Source of the DNA: Solirubrum puertoriconensis
GTDB lineage: Bacteria > Bacteroidota > Bacteroidia > Cytophagales > Hymenobacteraceae
Length of the DNA stretch: 64,000 nucleotides
Direction: 5' to 3'
Assembly: GCF_001483135.1 (NCBI RefSeq)
Contig: NZ_LNAL01000007.1
Location: forward strand, 1 to 64,000
Position numbers and translations under genes: made by a program. Shown here in pieces: positions 34,898-43,469 of the stretch; position 1 is the first letter of the stretch, and the number at the start of each line of letters is the position of its first letter. Below the pieces are notes generated by a model, which worked only from the letters and a program-made list of their open reading frames with translations, was not told the origin of the DNA and made no database searches.

Positions 34898-37279
34898 CTA
34901 GTTGCTATACCCGTAGGTATAGGCTTTCTTCTTGTAGCGGTACTCGTAGGTTTTGTTGAAGTGCATGTCGTTGATAATGATGTAGACATGCTTGATCTTG
35001 CCTTCGTCGTAGAGCTCGTTGATCTGGCTGATGTACGAAGGGTCGGTGTAGTTCTGGCGCACCACGTAGATGTTGGCATCGAGGTAGCGCAGCAGCACGA
35101 AGTACTCCGATACATACCCCACGGGCGGGGTGTCGAGCAGCACGTAATCGTACTCTTCGCGCAGTTGCTCCATCAGGGCCGTCATGCGCGTCGATTCGAG
35201 CAGCTCCATGGGGTTCGGCGGAATGTCGCCGCACATCAGCACATCGAGGTTCGGCACCGACGAGGAGCGCAAACAGTCGCCCAGGGGGCGTTGGTTGGCT
35301 AAGTAAGCGGCCAAGCCCGGCGCCTGCGGGTCGTAGTTGAAGTAGTTGGCTACCGTGGGGCGGCGTAAGTCCGTTTCAACCAGCACCACGCGGCGGCCCG
35401 AGTGGGCCAACTCGGCGGCCAGGTTCACGGCGCAAAAGCTTTTGCCTTCGCCCGGTACCGAGGAGGTTACCCCGATTACCTTCTTGTCGAGCCCGGCCGA
35501 GAGGTACTGCAGGTTTACGCGAATCGAGCGGAACGACTCCGCAATCGGACCTTTAGGATTATGCAGCATCTCCATGCGCTCCGATTTGTTGCCGTGGGCT
35601 ACCACACCCAACATCGGAATATCAGTGATGCGCGAGAGGTCCTCTTTGCTCTGGATGCGACGGTTGGCCTTATCCATCAGCAGCACAATACCTAGGGGGC
35701 CGAGCAAGCCGGCCAGCAGGGCCATAAAACCAACGAACAAAGGCTGCGGAGCCGAGGGGCCGTTGCCACTCATAGCTGCCCGGTCGATGATTCGTTTATC
35801 GGTGGTGTTCGTAGCCAGTTCGATAGCCGCCTCGGCGCGCTTATCAACCAAGAAGCTGTAGTTCTTGTCGTTGAAATCGGACTTGCTCTTGAGCACGGCC
35901 AGCTGACGCTCGTTTTCAGGCATGCGGCTCATCTCAGCGCGCACCTTGTTCAGCTGGGTGGTCAGGTCGGCCAGCTGAATGTCGGTCGACCGAATCATGC
36001 TGCTCAGGTTTTGCTCCAGCGAAGCCCGCGTGTTGCGAATGCGCTCGTCGAGCACCTCCACCAAGGGGTTGTTGCTGCTGGCATTCACTACCAGGCCCGA
36101 GCGCTCTTTGTACAGCTCGGCCATTTGCAGAATCAGGCTGCTCAGCACCGGGTCGTTCACGCCCGAGGCCGAGGCGGCAGTAATGGCGCGGTCGTCGCGC
36201 AGTTGGCGCAGCATGCCTTGGTAAAAGCTGCGCTGCGATGCCAGGCGGGTGCGCTCGATTTCAATGTTTGAGGTCTGCTGAATGCCCGAGGCCGATTGGG
36301 CGTTGACATCCACCACGCCGCGCTCGGCCCGGAAGGTGCTAAGCTCTTCGGCCGACTTCTGGCGGGCCTGGGCCAGTTTGGCAATTTCGTTGTCCAGAAA
36401 CTCCACGGTTTTTTGGCCCGTTTCGTTTTTCTCGCGCAGGTCGGCCGCAATGAACACGCTCATTAGCGTATCCAAAAATTGCTGCTCTTTTACGGGCACG
36501 GTGCCTTTGGTGCGCAGCTCAATAATGCGCGACTCTTGGTCAATGGTGCGCACCTTCAGCCGATCCTGGTAGGCGCCCGTGAGGCTGCCTAGGTCGTTGA
36601 GCGTGAAGAAGTATTTCTCGCCGGCAATGGCCGATGCGTTCGGCTCGGGCTGAATGGTGATGTTGAGCAGCGCATGGCGCAGGGTTTCGCCGGCGCGCAT
36701 GGTATGATCGAATTCGGTATCAATTACTTCGCGTACCAGCGAGCCGCTTTGCAGGTTGGTCAGCTGGCCCTTGTCTACTTTAGCTTGCACGCGGTAGCGC
36801 CCATCGGGCAGTATCTCCACGCTAACCTTGGTGCCGGTTAGTTGTGGGGCCCCTAGGTCGGGCACTACCCGGAACGGTACAGAACCAGCGGGTCGCTCGC
36901 GCACCTGCAAGGTCTTCACCGAGTTCAGCCAGTTATCGGGGGCGGCGTAGTAACTCACCTTAAATTCGGGCAGCTTCTCGATGGCCTGGCGCACCATGCC
37001 AGCCGAGCTAATCAGCCCGATTTCGTCTTCCATCTGAATGCCGCGTTCCTTTACCTCAAGCAGGTTCAGGAGTTCTTGGGCTTGCTTAGAGCCGGTGCTC
37101 TGGTTGCCCAGCAGCATGGTGGCGCGGTAGTCGTATACCGGCGATTTTACTTTGAGGTAAAAAAACGCCGCCGCACCAGCGAGCAGCAAACCCAGCAGGA
37201 AAAAAGTCCAGCGGGCCCGAAGCTTGAAGAATAATTGGTGAAGATCTAAGTCGTCGGAGGTGGTAGCGCGTGATTCCAT
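34898..37279 (-). CDS. wzc: Polysaccharide co-polymerase and tyrosine autokinase, Wzc-like
   Basis: The 793-residue inner-membrane protein has a Wzz-type N-terminus with a membrane segment (about 27-48), a long periplasmic coiled-coil part, a second membrane segment near 515-540 and a C-terminal BY-kinase domain. The kinase shows Walker A (SSVPGEGKS, about 607-614), Walker A' (VVLVETDLRRP) and Walker B (YDYVLLDTPP). The C-terminus is a tyrosine cluster with six Tyr in the last 17 residues, the autophosphorylation tail. It controls chain length and works with the Wza-like export protein encoded just upstream. No matching tyrosine phosphatase gene is in the window. Confidence 0.96.
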   Translation of the reverse strand: MESRATTSDDLDLHQLFFKLRARWTFFLLGLLLAGAAAFFYLKVKSPVYDYRATMLLGNQSTGSKQAQELLNLLEVKERGIQMEDEIGLISSAGMVRQAIEKLPEFKVSYYAAPDNWLNSVKTLQVRERPAGSVPFRVVPDLGAPQLTGTKVSVEILPDGRYRVQAKVDKGQLTNLQSGSLVREVIDTEFDHTMRAGETLRHALLNITIQPEPNASAIAGEKYFFTLNDLGSLTGAYQDRLKVRTIDQESRIIELRTKGTVPVKEQQFLDTLMSVFIAADLREKNETGQKTVEFLDNEIAKLAQARQKSAEELSTFRAERGVVDVNAQSASGIQQTSNIEIERTRLASQRSFYQGMLRQLRDDRAITAASASGVNDPVLSSLILQMAELYKERSGLVVNASSNNPLVEVLDERIRNTRASLEQNLSSMIRSTDIQLADLTTQLNKVRAEMSRMPENERQLAVLKSKSDFNDKNYSFLVDKRAEAAIELATNTTDKRIIDRAAMSGNGPSAPQPLFVGFMALLAGLLGPLGIVLLMDKANRRIQSKEDLSRITDIPMLGVVAHGNKSERMEMLHNPKGPIAESFRSIRVNLQYLSAGLDKKVIGVTSSVPGEGKSFCAVNLAAELAHSGRRVVLVETDLRRPTVANYFNYDPQAPGLAAYLANQRPLGDCLRSSSVPNLDVLMCGDIPPNPMELLESTRMTALMEQLREEYDYVLLDTPPVGYVSEYFVLLRYLDANIYVVRQNYTDPSYISQINELYDEGKIKHVYIIINDMHFNKTYEYRYKKKAYTYGYSN

Positions 37280-37345
37280 GCCGGTTGGGCTAGGTGTTTG
37301 GACGTGTGGTGGAGCAAGCCGGTGCGGACGCAGGTACTCGCAGGC

Positions 37346-38125
37346 TTAATTCACCCTCAGGTAATTCAGGATCAGGGCCAAGGCCGAGATGCCCGAGAAT
37401 ACCAGGGCGAGGTTGGCGATGTTGGCGCGGTTTGTACGGGCAGCCATGGGCTCTACGTACAGCGCGTCGTTGGGCAGCAGAAAGAAGTTGGGCGACTCAA
37501 GCAGCTTCGGGTCGGTGAGGTCGAGCAAGATTACTTCGTTGCCTTTGGGAGTCGGGCGAATGAGTTTGATGTTCTCGCGGTTGCCAAACTCGGTAAGGTC
37601 GCCAGCCAAGCCCAGCGCTTCGAGCACCGTAACTTGGCCGTTATACACGAAATGGCGCCCAGGGTTTCTTACTTCGCCCAGCACCGTGATTTTAAATGAG
37701 AGCAGCTTCACCAGCACGTTGGCATCGCGCACGTAATTGCCTACCTCGCGCTGTATGCGCGCTTGGGCTTCTTCGATGGTGAGACCCTGCAATTTGACCT
37801 TCCCCACGGTTGGTAGGTTAATGTTGCCGTTGGTGTCGACGTTGTAGCCGGCCAAAAACATGTTGCCGGGGTCGCCCTGAAACACCGCCCGCGCATCCGT
37901 CACGTTAAAAATCTCATTCAGCGAGGGTTGCACACTTTGCACCCGCACCGATAATACATCGTTGGGTTGAATGCGGTAAGGCTGGAGCGTGTTGGGCGCC
38001 AATACTGCCGTCGACTTATTGTATTTGCCTTGAAAATAAGGGAGTTTGCGTTGGGGCACACAGGCCGCAAACAACAACGGCAGCACAAAAAGGCACAGCC
38101 GCACGCGGTGCAGTAAAAAGAGCAT
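37346..38125 (-). CDS. wza: Polysaccharide export lipoprotein, Wza-like
   Basis: The 259-residue outer-membrane protein has a lipoprotein signal peptide with lipobox LFAAC (Cys near 22), then the Poly_export domain (YRIQPNDVLSVRVQSVQPSL) and an SLBB domain (KITVLGEVRNPGRHFVYNG). The C-terminal helix (IANLALVFSGISALALILNY) would cross the outer membrane. It forms the exit channel and partners Wzc encoded 66 bases downstream. It heads the minus-strand assembly genes; CTCCACCACC lies directly before the ATG. The long intergenic region upstream should hold the operon promoter. Confidence 0.95.
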   Translation of the reverse strand: MLFLLHRVRLCLFVLPLLFAACVPQRKLPYFQGKYNKSTAVLAPNTLQPYRIQPNDVLSVRVQSVQPSLNEIFNVTDARAVFQGDPGNMFLAGYNVDTNGNINLPTVGKVKLQGLTIEEAQARIQREVGNYVRDANVLVKLLSFKITVLGEVRNPGRHFVYNGQVTVLEALGLAGDLTEFGNRENIKLIRPTPKGNEVILLDLTDPKLLESPNFFLLPNDALYVEPMAARTNRANIANLALVFSGISALALILNYLRVN

Positions 38126-38422
38126 GGTGGTGGAGGAGTTATGCTTCGGTGTGGCCGTATACGCTACATGTCGAAAGCTGGTGGCGCAGCTTTAGCCAAA
38201 ACGTACACAACAACGAAGGAAGCAGTTGGAGAGCCTAGTGTATAGAATTTTTCCATAAACGTATAGGACATAAATTTATTTGTCAAGTTAATCTTAAATT
38301 ATTCTGATAATAATTTGTAATAAGTTTTGCTGCAATAATTCGACCAAACCTTTTCGTGTGGATACATATATGCTGTAGGAAAGCCATAACCGCCTACCTT
38401 CGGTTAGGTATTCGAATTGCTT
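38126..38422. promoter_or_regulatory. Divergent promoter region between wza and the response regulator
   Basis: The stretch 38240-38345 is AT-rich and lies between divergent genes, so it should hold promoters for both. TACCTTCG (38395-38402, plus strand) is one base from the -7 consensus and sits 20 bases before the regulator ATG. No good -33 element was found for either direction. Confidence 0.5.
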
Positions 38423-39103
38423 ATGAAGATTCTGTTAGTTGAAGACGAGCCGAAAGTCGCGGCGTTCCTTCAAAAAGGGCTGAGCGAACAAACGCATTTG
38501 GTTGATATAGCGGCCGACGGGCTGTTGGGGTTGCGCCAGGCTCTTACCACTTCATACGACCTGATTATCCTCGATCAGCTGCTGCCGGGCTTAAGCGGGT
38601 TGGAGGTGTGCCGGCAGGTGCGGGCCCACAACACCGCTGTGCCCATTCTGATGCTAACAGCCCTAGGTGAAACCGATGATAAGATCAGGGGCCTGGACGC
38701 CGGGGCCGACGATTACCTCGTGAAACCCTTTGCTTTTCAGGAGTTGCTGGCGCGCATCCGGGCGCTTTCGCGCCGCCGCCAAGAGGCTCCCAGCCAACCC
38801 GTGCTGCGCCTCGCCGACCTTACCCTCGACCCCATGAGCAAGCAGGTTACGCGTGCGGGGCAAACCATTCAGCTTACGGCGCGCGAGTTTGCTTTGCTGC
38901 ACTACTTGCTGCGCAACCAAGGCCGGGTAGTATCGCGGGTAGATATACTGGAGCACGTTTGGGAAACCAGCTTCGATACCGGTTCCAACGTGATTGATGT
39001 GTACATCAACTTCCTGCGCAAAAAGCTCGACAAGGATTTTTCGCCCAAACTCATTCACACCCTTGTTGGGATGGGCTACGTGGCCAAAGTCAACGAAAGC
39101 TGA
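38423..39103 (+). CDS. OmpR/PhoB-family response regulator
   Basis: The 226-residue protein has a receiver domain (residues 1-115) with acidic pocket VEDE, phospho-acceptor Asp51 in LIILDQLLPGLSG and Lys in LVKPFAFQEL, followed by a winged-helix DNA-binding domain (about 130-222) with LTAREFALLHYLLRNQGRVVSR and VIDVYINFLRKKLD. The ATG at 38423 gives the standard MKILLVEDE start. It is paired with the histidine kinase gene 208 bases downstream. Being divergent from wza raises the chance that it controls exopolysaccharide genes, which is inference. Confidence 0.95.
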   Translation: MKILLVEDEPKVAAFLQKGLSEQTHLVDIAADGLLGLRQALTTSYDLIILDQLLPGLSGLEVCRQVRAHNTAVPILMLTALGETDDKIRGLDAGADDYLVKPFAFQELLARIRALSRRRQEAPSQPVLRLADLTLDPMSKQVTRAGQTIQLTAREFALLHYLLRNQGRVVSRVDILEHVWETSFDTGSNVIDVYINFLRKKLDKDFSPKLIHTLVGMGYVAKVNES

Positions 39104-39311
39104 GGCGTTTGGGCGTTAATGAGCTTGGGAGTTGCGGGTAGGGCGTTGAGGCTTTCGGCCCATGAGCGGGCCAACCGGTAAGGGCCTTCGCTGCCATTGC
39201 CGACCCCTAGGCCCCAGCGCACGGCTGTTCACCTAGGGCACTAGCCAGCTTGTATCCTCGTCAACTCCTAAACGCAATACCGCTAAAGCCCCTCAACTCA
39301 CTAACTGCCCC

Positions 39312-40697
39312 ATGTCGATCCGCCTGCGCTTGGCGCTGCAGTTTGCGGCCATTGTGGCCTTCACGCTGCTGCTGTTTTCGGCGCTTATTTACTTGTTCAC
39401 GTACCTCTCGCGCAGTCAATCGTTCGAGGAAAGCCTGCGCAACCGAGCCCAGGTTGTGGCGCACGTGTATTTCGATGGAAGCCAAGCCAAAACCGACCGG
39501 CGTAGCCGCGCCGGCTACAGCCGCTACCTCCGTCAGTTTTATCGCACCCTGCCCGACGAAGAGGTGCGCATCTACGGCATGAACGGGCGCGTGGTGTTTC
39601 GGGAGGGCGTGGCCACTTCGCGGGCGTTGCCGGCCGAGTGGCTGCACGAAATCGACGAGCCCATGGTGCAAAAGCAGTCTAACTGGCACTACACCGTGGG
39701 TATGTTTTACTCGGTGCCGGAGCGCGGCCGCTTCTTGGTGGTGGCTTGGTCGAAAGATGCTGACAGCGAGCAGAAGCTGGGTACACTGCGCACGGTACTC
39801 ATCACTGGGCTGCTGATTTCGCTAGTGGTAACCGGCATTGGCGGTTGGGTATTTGCCGGGCAGGCCTTGCGCCCCATGCGCTTGGCCGTGCAGGAAATGA
39901 GCAGCATCACCGCTTCGGACATGCACCGCCGCCTTTCCGGGGCCGATGGGCAAGACGAAGTATCGCAGCTGGCCAGCACGTTCAACAGCCTGCTCGATCG
40001 GTTGCAAACGGCTTTTGTGGGGCAGCGCACTTTCGTGCGCGACGCCTCGCACGAGTTGCGTACGCCCCTAACAGTGCTTATTGGTGAGCTGGAGGTAGCC
40101 TTGCTCCAACCGCGTACGTCGGAAGAATACCAGCAGGTGCTGCGCAACACCCTCGATGCGGCCCGTTTGCTGAAGGACCTTGCCAACGGGCTGCTGCAAA
40201 TAGCCCGCGCCTCCGACGACCCCTCGCAAGTGCCGCTCGTTCCCATGCGCCTCGATGAGTTGCTGCTGCAAGCCCACGAGGAGGTGCAGCGCCGGCACCA
40301 AACCTGTCGCATCGACCTCGACTTTCAGGTGCCGCCCAACATTGAGCCCATCGTGAACGGCAACGAAGCGCTGTTACTTTCGGCGGCGCTCAACGTGCTC
40401 GAAAATGCCTGCAAGTTTTCGCGCGGGGCCGAGCGCCCGGTGCTGGCTACCCTAAGTGCCTCGGGCCGCACGGTGAAGTTGCAGGTGCAGGATTGGGGGG
40501 TTGGCATGCACGAAGCCGACCGGCAACAGGTATTTGTGCCCTTTTTCAGAGCCGACAATGCCCGCGGCGTACCTGGGCACGGCATTGGCTTGCCACTTAC
40601 GCACCAGATTATGCTGCTGCACGGTGGCAGTATTGGTGTAGCGAGTAAACTAGGCGAAGGCACCCAGGTGACGTTGGAGTTGCCGAGGTTAATTTAG
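39312..40697 (+). CDS. Sensor histidine kinase
   Basis: The 461-residue membrane kinase has a membrane segment at about 8-32, a periplasmic sensor part to about 155, a second segment near 158-180 and a HAMP domain (about 183-235). The dimerisation domain carries the phospho-acceptor His247 in RDASHELRTPLTVL. The catalytic ATPase domain has the N box NVLENACKFS, G1 QDWGVGM, F box FVPFFRAD and G2 GHGIGLPLTHQI. It is the likely partner of the regulator at 38423. The signal sensed is unknown; no known sensor fold was recognised in the periplasmic part. Confidence 0.95.
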   Translation: MSIRLRLALQFAAIVAFTLLLFSALIYLFTYLSRSQSFEESLRNRAQVVAHVYFDGSQAKTDRRSRAGYSRYLRQFYRTLPDEEVRIYGMNGRVVFREGVATSRALPAEWLHEIDEPMVQKQSNWHYTVGMFYSVPERGRFLVVAWSKDADSEQKLGTLRTVLITGLLISLVVTGIGGWVFAGQALRPMRLAVQEMSSITASDMHRRLSGADGQDEVSQLASTFNSLLDRLQTAFVGQRTFVRDASHELRTPLTVLIGELEVALLQPRTSEEYQQVLRNTLDAARLLKDLANGLLQIARASDDPSQVPLVPMRLDELLLQAHEEVQRRHQTCRIDLDFQVPPNIEPIVNGNEALLLSAALNVLENACKFSRGAERPVLATLSASGRTVKLQVQDWGVGMHEADRQQVFVPFFRADNARGVPGHGIGLPLTHQIMLLHGGSIGVASKLGEGTQVTLELPRLI

Positions 40698-40830
40698 GAG
40701 GGTATTTAATCCTGCTTTAATTCAGTTTTAACCGCAGATTAAGACGAGGAAAGAAAATTGCAGAGTATTGTGGTGCCTGCGTAGTTGCCCCGTGGTTGTC
40801 CATAAGACTGGTACTTTTTTCTCTTTCTCA

Positions 40831-42453
40831 ATGGATTCGACAACTGTTTCGACACCGACTGCGCCGGTGGCCCCTACTGCCTCTGCGCCCCCAAATGGCC
40901 CCTCGCCGTCGTATAAGAACACCTTGGTTAAGGACCTGCCAGCAGGTTTGGTGGTGTTTCTGGTAGCATTGCCATTGTGCCTAGGAATTTCCCTTGCCTC
41001 CGGAGCACCGCTACTTGCCGGTCTGATAGCAGGTATTGTAGGCGGCTTGGTCGTAAGCTGGGTAAGCGGTTCGCAGCTTAGCGTAAGCGGCCCGGCAGCT
41101 GGTCTCACTACCATTGTGCTGGCTGGTATTCAGCAAGCCGGGAGCTACGAGGCATTTCTGGTGGCCGTGGTTATGGCCGGGGCATTGCAAATCATCTTAG
41201 GTTCGCTGAAGGCTGGGGTAATCGGCATGTACTTTCCAACTTCGGTTATCCGGGGCATGCTGGCTGCCATTGGCCTGATCCTGATCCTCAAGCAAATTCC
41301 GCACTTTTTGGGTGGCGACGAGGACTTCTTCGAAGACCTGAATTTCTTCCAGCCCGATGGCATGAACACGTTCTCGTCTATCGGGCGGGCACTGGGCGAG
41401 CTGCAGCCGGGCGCGCTGCTGATTGGCATTTTCTCGCTGGTAGTACTGCTATCGTGGGAGCGACCCTTCATCAAGCGCAACAAGGTGCTTGGCTTGGTAC
41501 CCGGTGCGCTTATTGTGGTGGTGTGCTCCATCATTATCAACGTGGTTTTGGGTAGCGTTCGGCCCGAGTGGCAGGTGAAAACCACGCACCTCGTAAAGCT
41601 GCCCGTTATCAGCTCGGTAAATGATGTATTGGGCTCGTTGCGCTTCCCCGATTGGAGCGTACTCACCAACGGCAACATCTACATCCTGGCCCTTACCATC
41701 GGCATTGTAGCCTCGCTCGAGTCGCTGCTGAGCGTAGAAGCTGTAGATAAGCTCGACCCCCTGAAACGCAACACGCCCACAAGCCGCGAACTGATTGCTC
41801 AAGGCACGGGCAACATTATCTCAGGTTTGCTAGGTGGTTTGCCGCTTACGGCCGTAATCGTGCGTTCTTCGGCCAACATCCACGCCGGTGCCGCTTCGCG
41901 CATTTCGGCGTTCTTCCACGGCATATTGCTGCTGATGGCGGTTTTGTTCTTGGAGGATGTGCTGAACCTGATTCCGCTGTCGGCGCTGGCTGCCGTACTG
42001 CTGATGGTGGGTTACAAACTCACGAAACCGACGCTATACCTCACGCAGTGGCGACTAGGCTGGGCGCAGTTCCTGCCCTTCGTGGTAACCGTGGGTGTAA
42101 TTCTGTTTACCGACCTGCTCAAAGGCGTGGGCGTAGGCTTGGCCGTGGCTGCTTTCTATATTCTGAAAGCCAACGCCGAATCGGCATACTTCTTCCACTA
42201 CGAGCCTGATCATCAACCGGGCACGGTGCACCTAAAGCTGGCCGAGCACGTGTCGTTTCTCAACAAAGCGGCCATCACTACTACCCTCGACCGCTTTAAG
42301 CCGGGCACCCGCGTAATCCTCGACGGCTCTGATTCCGTATCGATTGATTACGATGTGCTTGAAGCCATCGAGAACTACCGCCAGAGTGCCAAGGATCGGG
42401 GCGTGGAGCTCATTCTCCGCGACATTCCGCAGGTACAGGTGTTAGGCCACTAA
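40831..42453 (+). CDS. SulP-family anion transporter with STAS domain
   Basis: The 540-residue inner-membrane protein has the SLC26/SulP core: KDLPAGLVVFLVALPLCLGISLASG, VSGPAAGLTTIVLAG and later ALAAVLLMVGYKLTKP, about 12-14 membrane segments. A C-terminal STAS-type domain (about 455-540) follows. I chose the ATG at 40831, giving a Pro/Thr-rich cytoplasmic N-terminus. The carbonic anhydrase gene begins 66 bases downstream, so the likely substrate is bicarbonate, as in BicA-type pairs; sulfate or other anions cannot be excluded. Confidence 0.92.
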   Translation: MDSTTVSTPTAPVAPTASAPPNGPSPSYKNTLVKDLPAGLVVFLVALPLCLGISLASGAPLLAGLIAGIVGGLVVSWVSGSQLSVSGPAAGLTTIVLAGIQQAGSYEAFLVAVVMAGALQIILGSLKAGVIGMYFPTSVIRGMLAAIGLILILKQIPHFLGGDEDFFEDLNFFQPDGMNTFSSIGRALGELQPGALLIGIFSLVVLLSWERPFIKRNKVLGLVPGALIVVVCSIIINVVLGSVRPEWQVKTTHLVKLPVISSVNDVLGSLRFPDWSVLTNGNIYILALTIGIVASLESLLSVEAVDKLDPLKRNTPTSRELIAQGTGNIISGLLGGLPLTAVIVRSSANIHAGAASRISAFFHGILLLMAVLFLEDVLNLIPLSALAAVLLMVGYKLTKPTLYLTQWRLGWAQFLPFVVTVGVILFTDLLKGVGVGLAVAAFYILKANAESAYFFHYEPDHQPGTVHLKLAEHVSFLNKAAITTTLDRFKPGTRVILDGSDSVSIDYDVLEAIENYRQSAKDRGVELILRDIPQVQVLGH

Positions 42454-42519
42454 GCCCGGATAACCACCGGCGGCCAATCCCACATTGTTAGGCACCAACT
42501 CAGTTTCCCATTCCCGTTT

Positions 42520-43272
42520 ATGCAACACATTCTTGAAGGCAACCGCCGTTGGGTGGAGTCTCGCCTTGCCGAAGACCCAGAATACTTCCATAAACTCTCG
42601 CAAGGCCAAAAGCCACGTTACCTGTTCATCGGCTGCTCCGATTCGCGGGTTCCTGGTTCGGCCATCACCGGCACCAAGCCGGGCGAAATGTTTACCCATC
42701 GCAACATCGCCAACCTGGTTGTGCCCACCGACATGAACATGCTGTCGGTGCTGCAGTACGCGGTTGAGGTGCTCAAGGTGGAGGTGATTTTGGTAGTAGG
42801 CCACTACGGCTGCGGCGGTGTGGCAGCGGCAGCTTCCAACAAGCAGCACGGTCTCATCGACAGCTGGCTCACCAACATCCGCGACGTAATTCGCTTGCAC
42901 GAAACCGAGCTGTTGCGCATCCACGACGAGGACCAGCGTCTGCGCCGCCTCGTGGAGCTGAACGTGATGGAGCAGGTGCGCAACCTGGCCAAAACCAACA
43001 TCATTCAGAACGCCCGTACCAAGCCCAACCCGCCGCAGCTGCACGGCTTGGTATACGACATCAGCGAGGGTATTCTGCACGACCTAGAAGTAGACACCCG
43101 CGACCTCGACGAGTTCAGCCACATCTACAGCACTATTTCCAAGCCGGCCGCGCCGCTCGATCCGCAGGTGCAGGCCGAGGTGCAGCAGCAACTGCAACAG
43201 CAGCACAGCAAAGGCAAAAAGCAGGAGGCAGCACAAGCCACTGAGCAAAACGAGGCCAAGCAAACCGCTTAG
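42520..43272 (+). CDS. Beta-class carbonic anhydrase
   Basis: The 250-residue cytoplasmic enzyme interconverts CO2 and bicarbonate. The zinc ligands Cys39 (CSDSRVP), His95 and Cys98 (GHYGCGGV) and the catalytic Asp41-Arg pair are present. FTHRNIANLV is also typical. The C-terminus carries an extra Gln/Lys-rich tail of about 30 residues not needed for catalysis. It is probably cotranscribed with the SulP transporter, and a terminator follows at 43320. Confidence 0.96.
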   Translation: MQHILEGNRRWVESRLAEDPEYFHKLSQGQKPRYLFIGCSDSRVPGSAITGTKPGEMFTHRNIANLVVPTDMNMLSVLQYAVEVLKVEVILVVGHYGCGGVAAAASNKQHGLIDSWLTNIRDVIRLHETELLRIHDEDQRLRRLVELNVMEQVRNLAKTNIIQNARTKPNPPQLHGLVYDISEGILHDLEVDTRDLDEFSHIYSTISKPAAPLDPQVQAEVQQQLQQQHSKGKKQEAAQATEQNEAKQTA

Positions 43273-43319
43273 GTTTCGGCTTCGTCTTGTGGGTGCGGTT
43301 GATAGCTCGCCGACGCCAT

Positions 43320-43360
43320 CGCAAAACCTTCGGGCCCTTCGCCCGGAGGTTTTTGCGTTT
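43320..43360 (+). terminator. Terminator of the SulP-carbonic anhydrase operon
   Basis: CGCAAAACCTTCGGGC pairs with GCCCGGAGGTTTTTGCG around CCTTC with small mismatches, then GTTTCGG. It lies about 45 bases after the carbonic anhydrase stop. Confidence 0.8.
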
Positions 43361-43469
43361 CGGAGGGGAGCGTACTAGGTGCTTACCCTCACATGATTAT
43401 GTGAGGGCTGCCGTTGCAACGGCCGGGCGCAGGGTTGGTCTTGTAAGCCGAACTTAATGGCTTTGCCTT

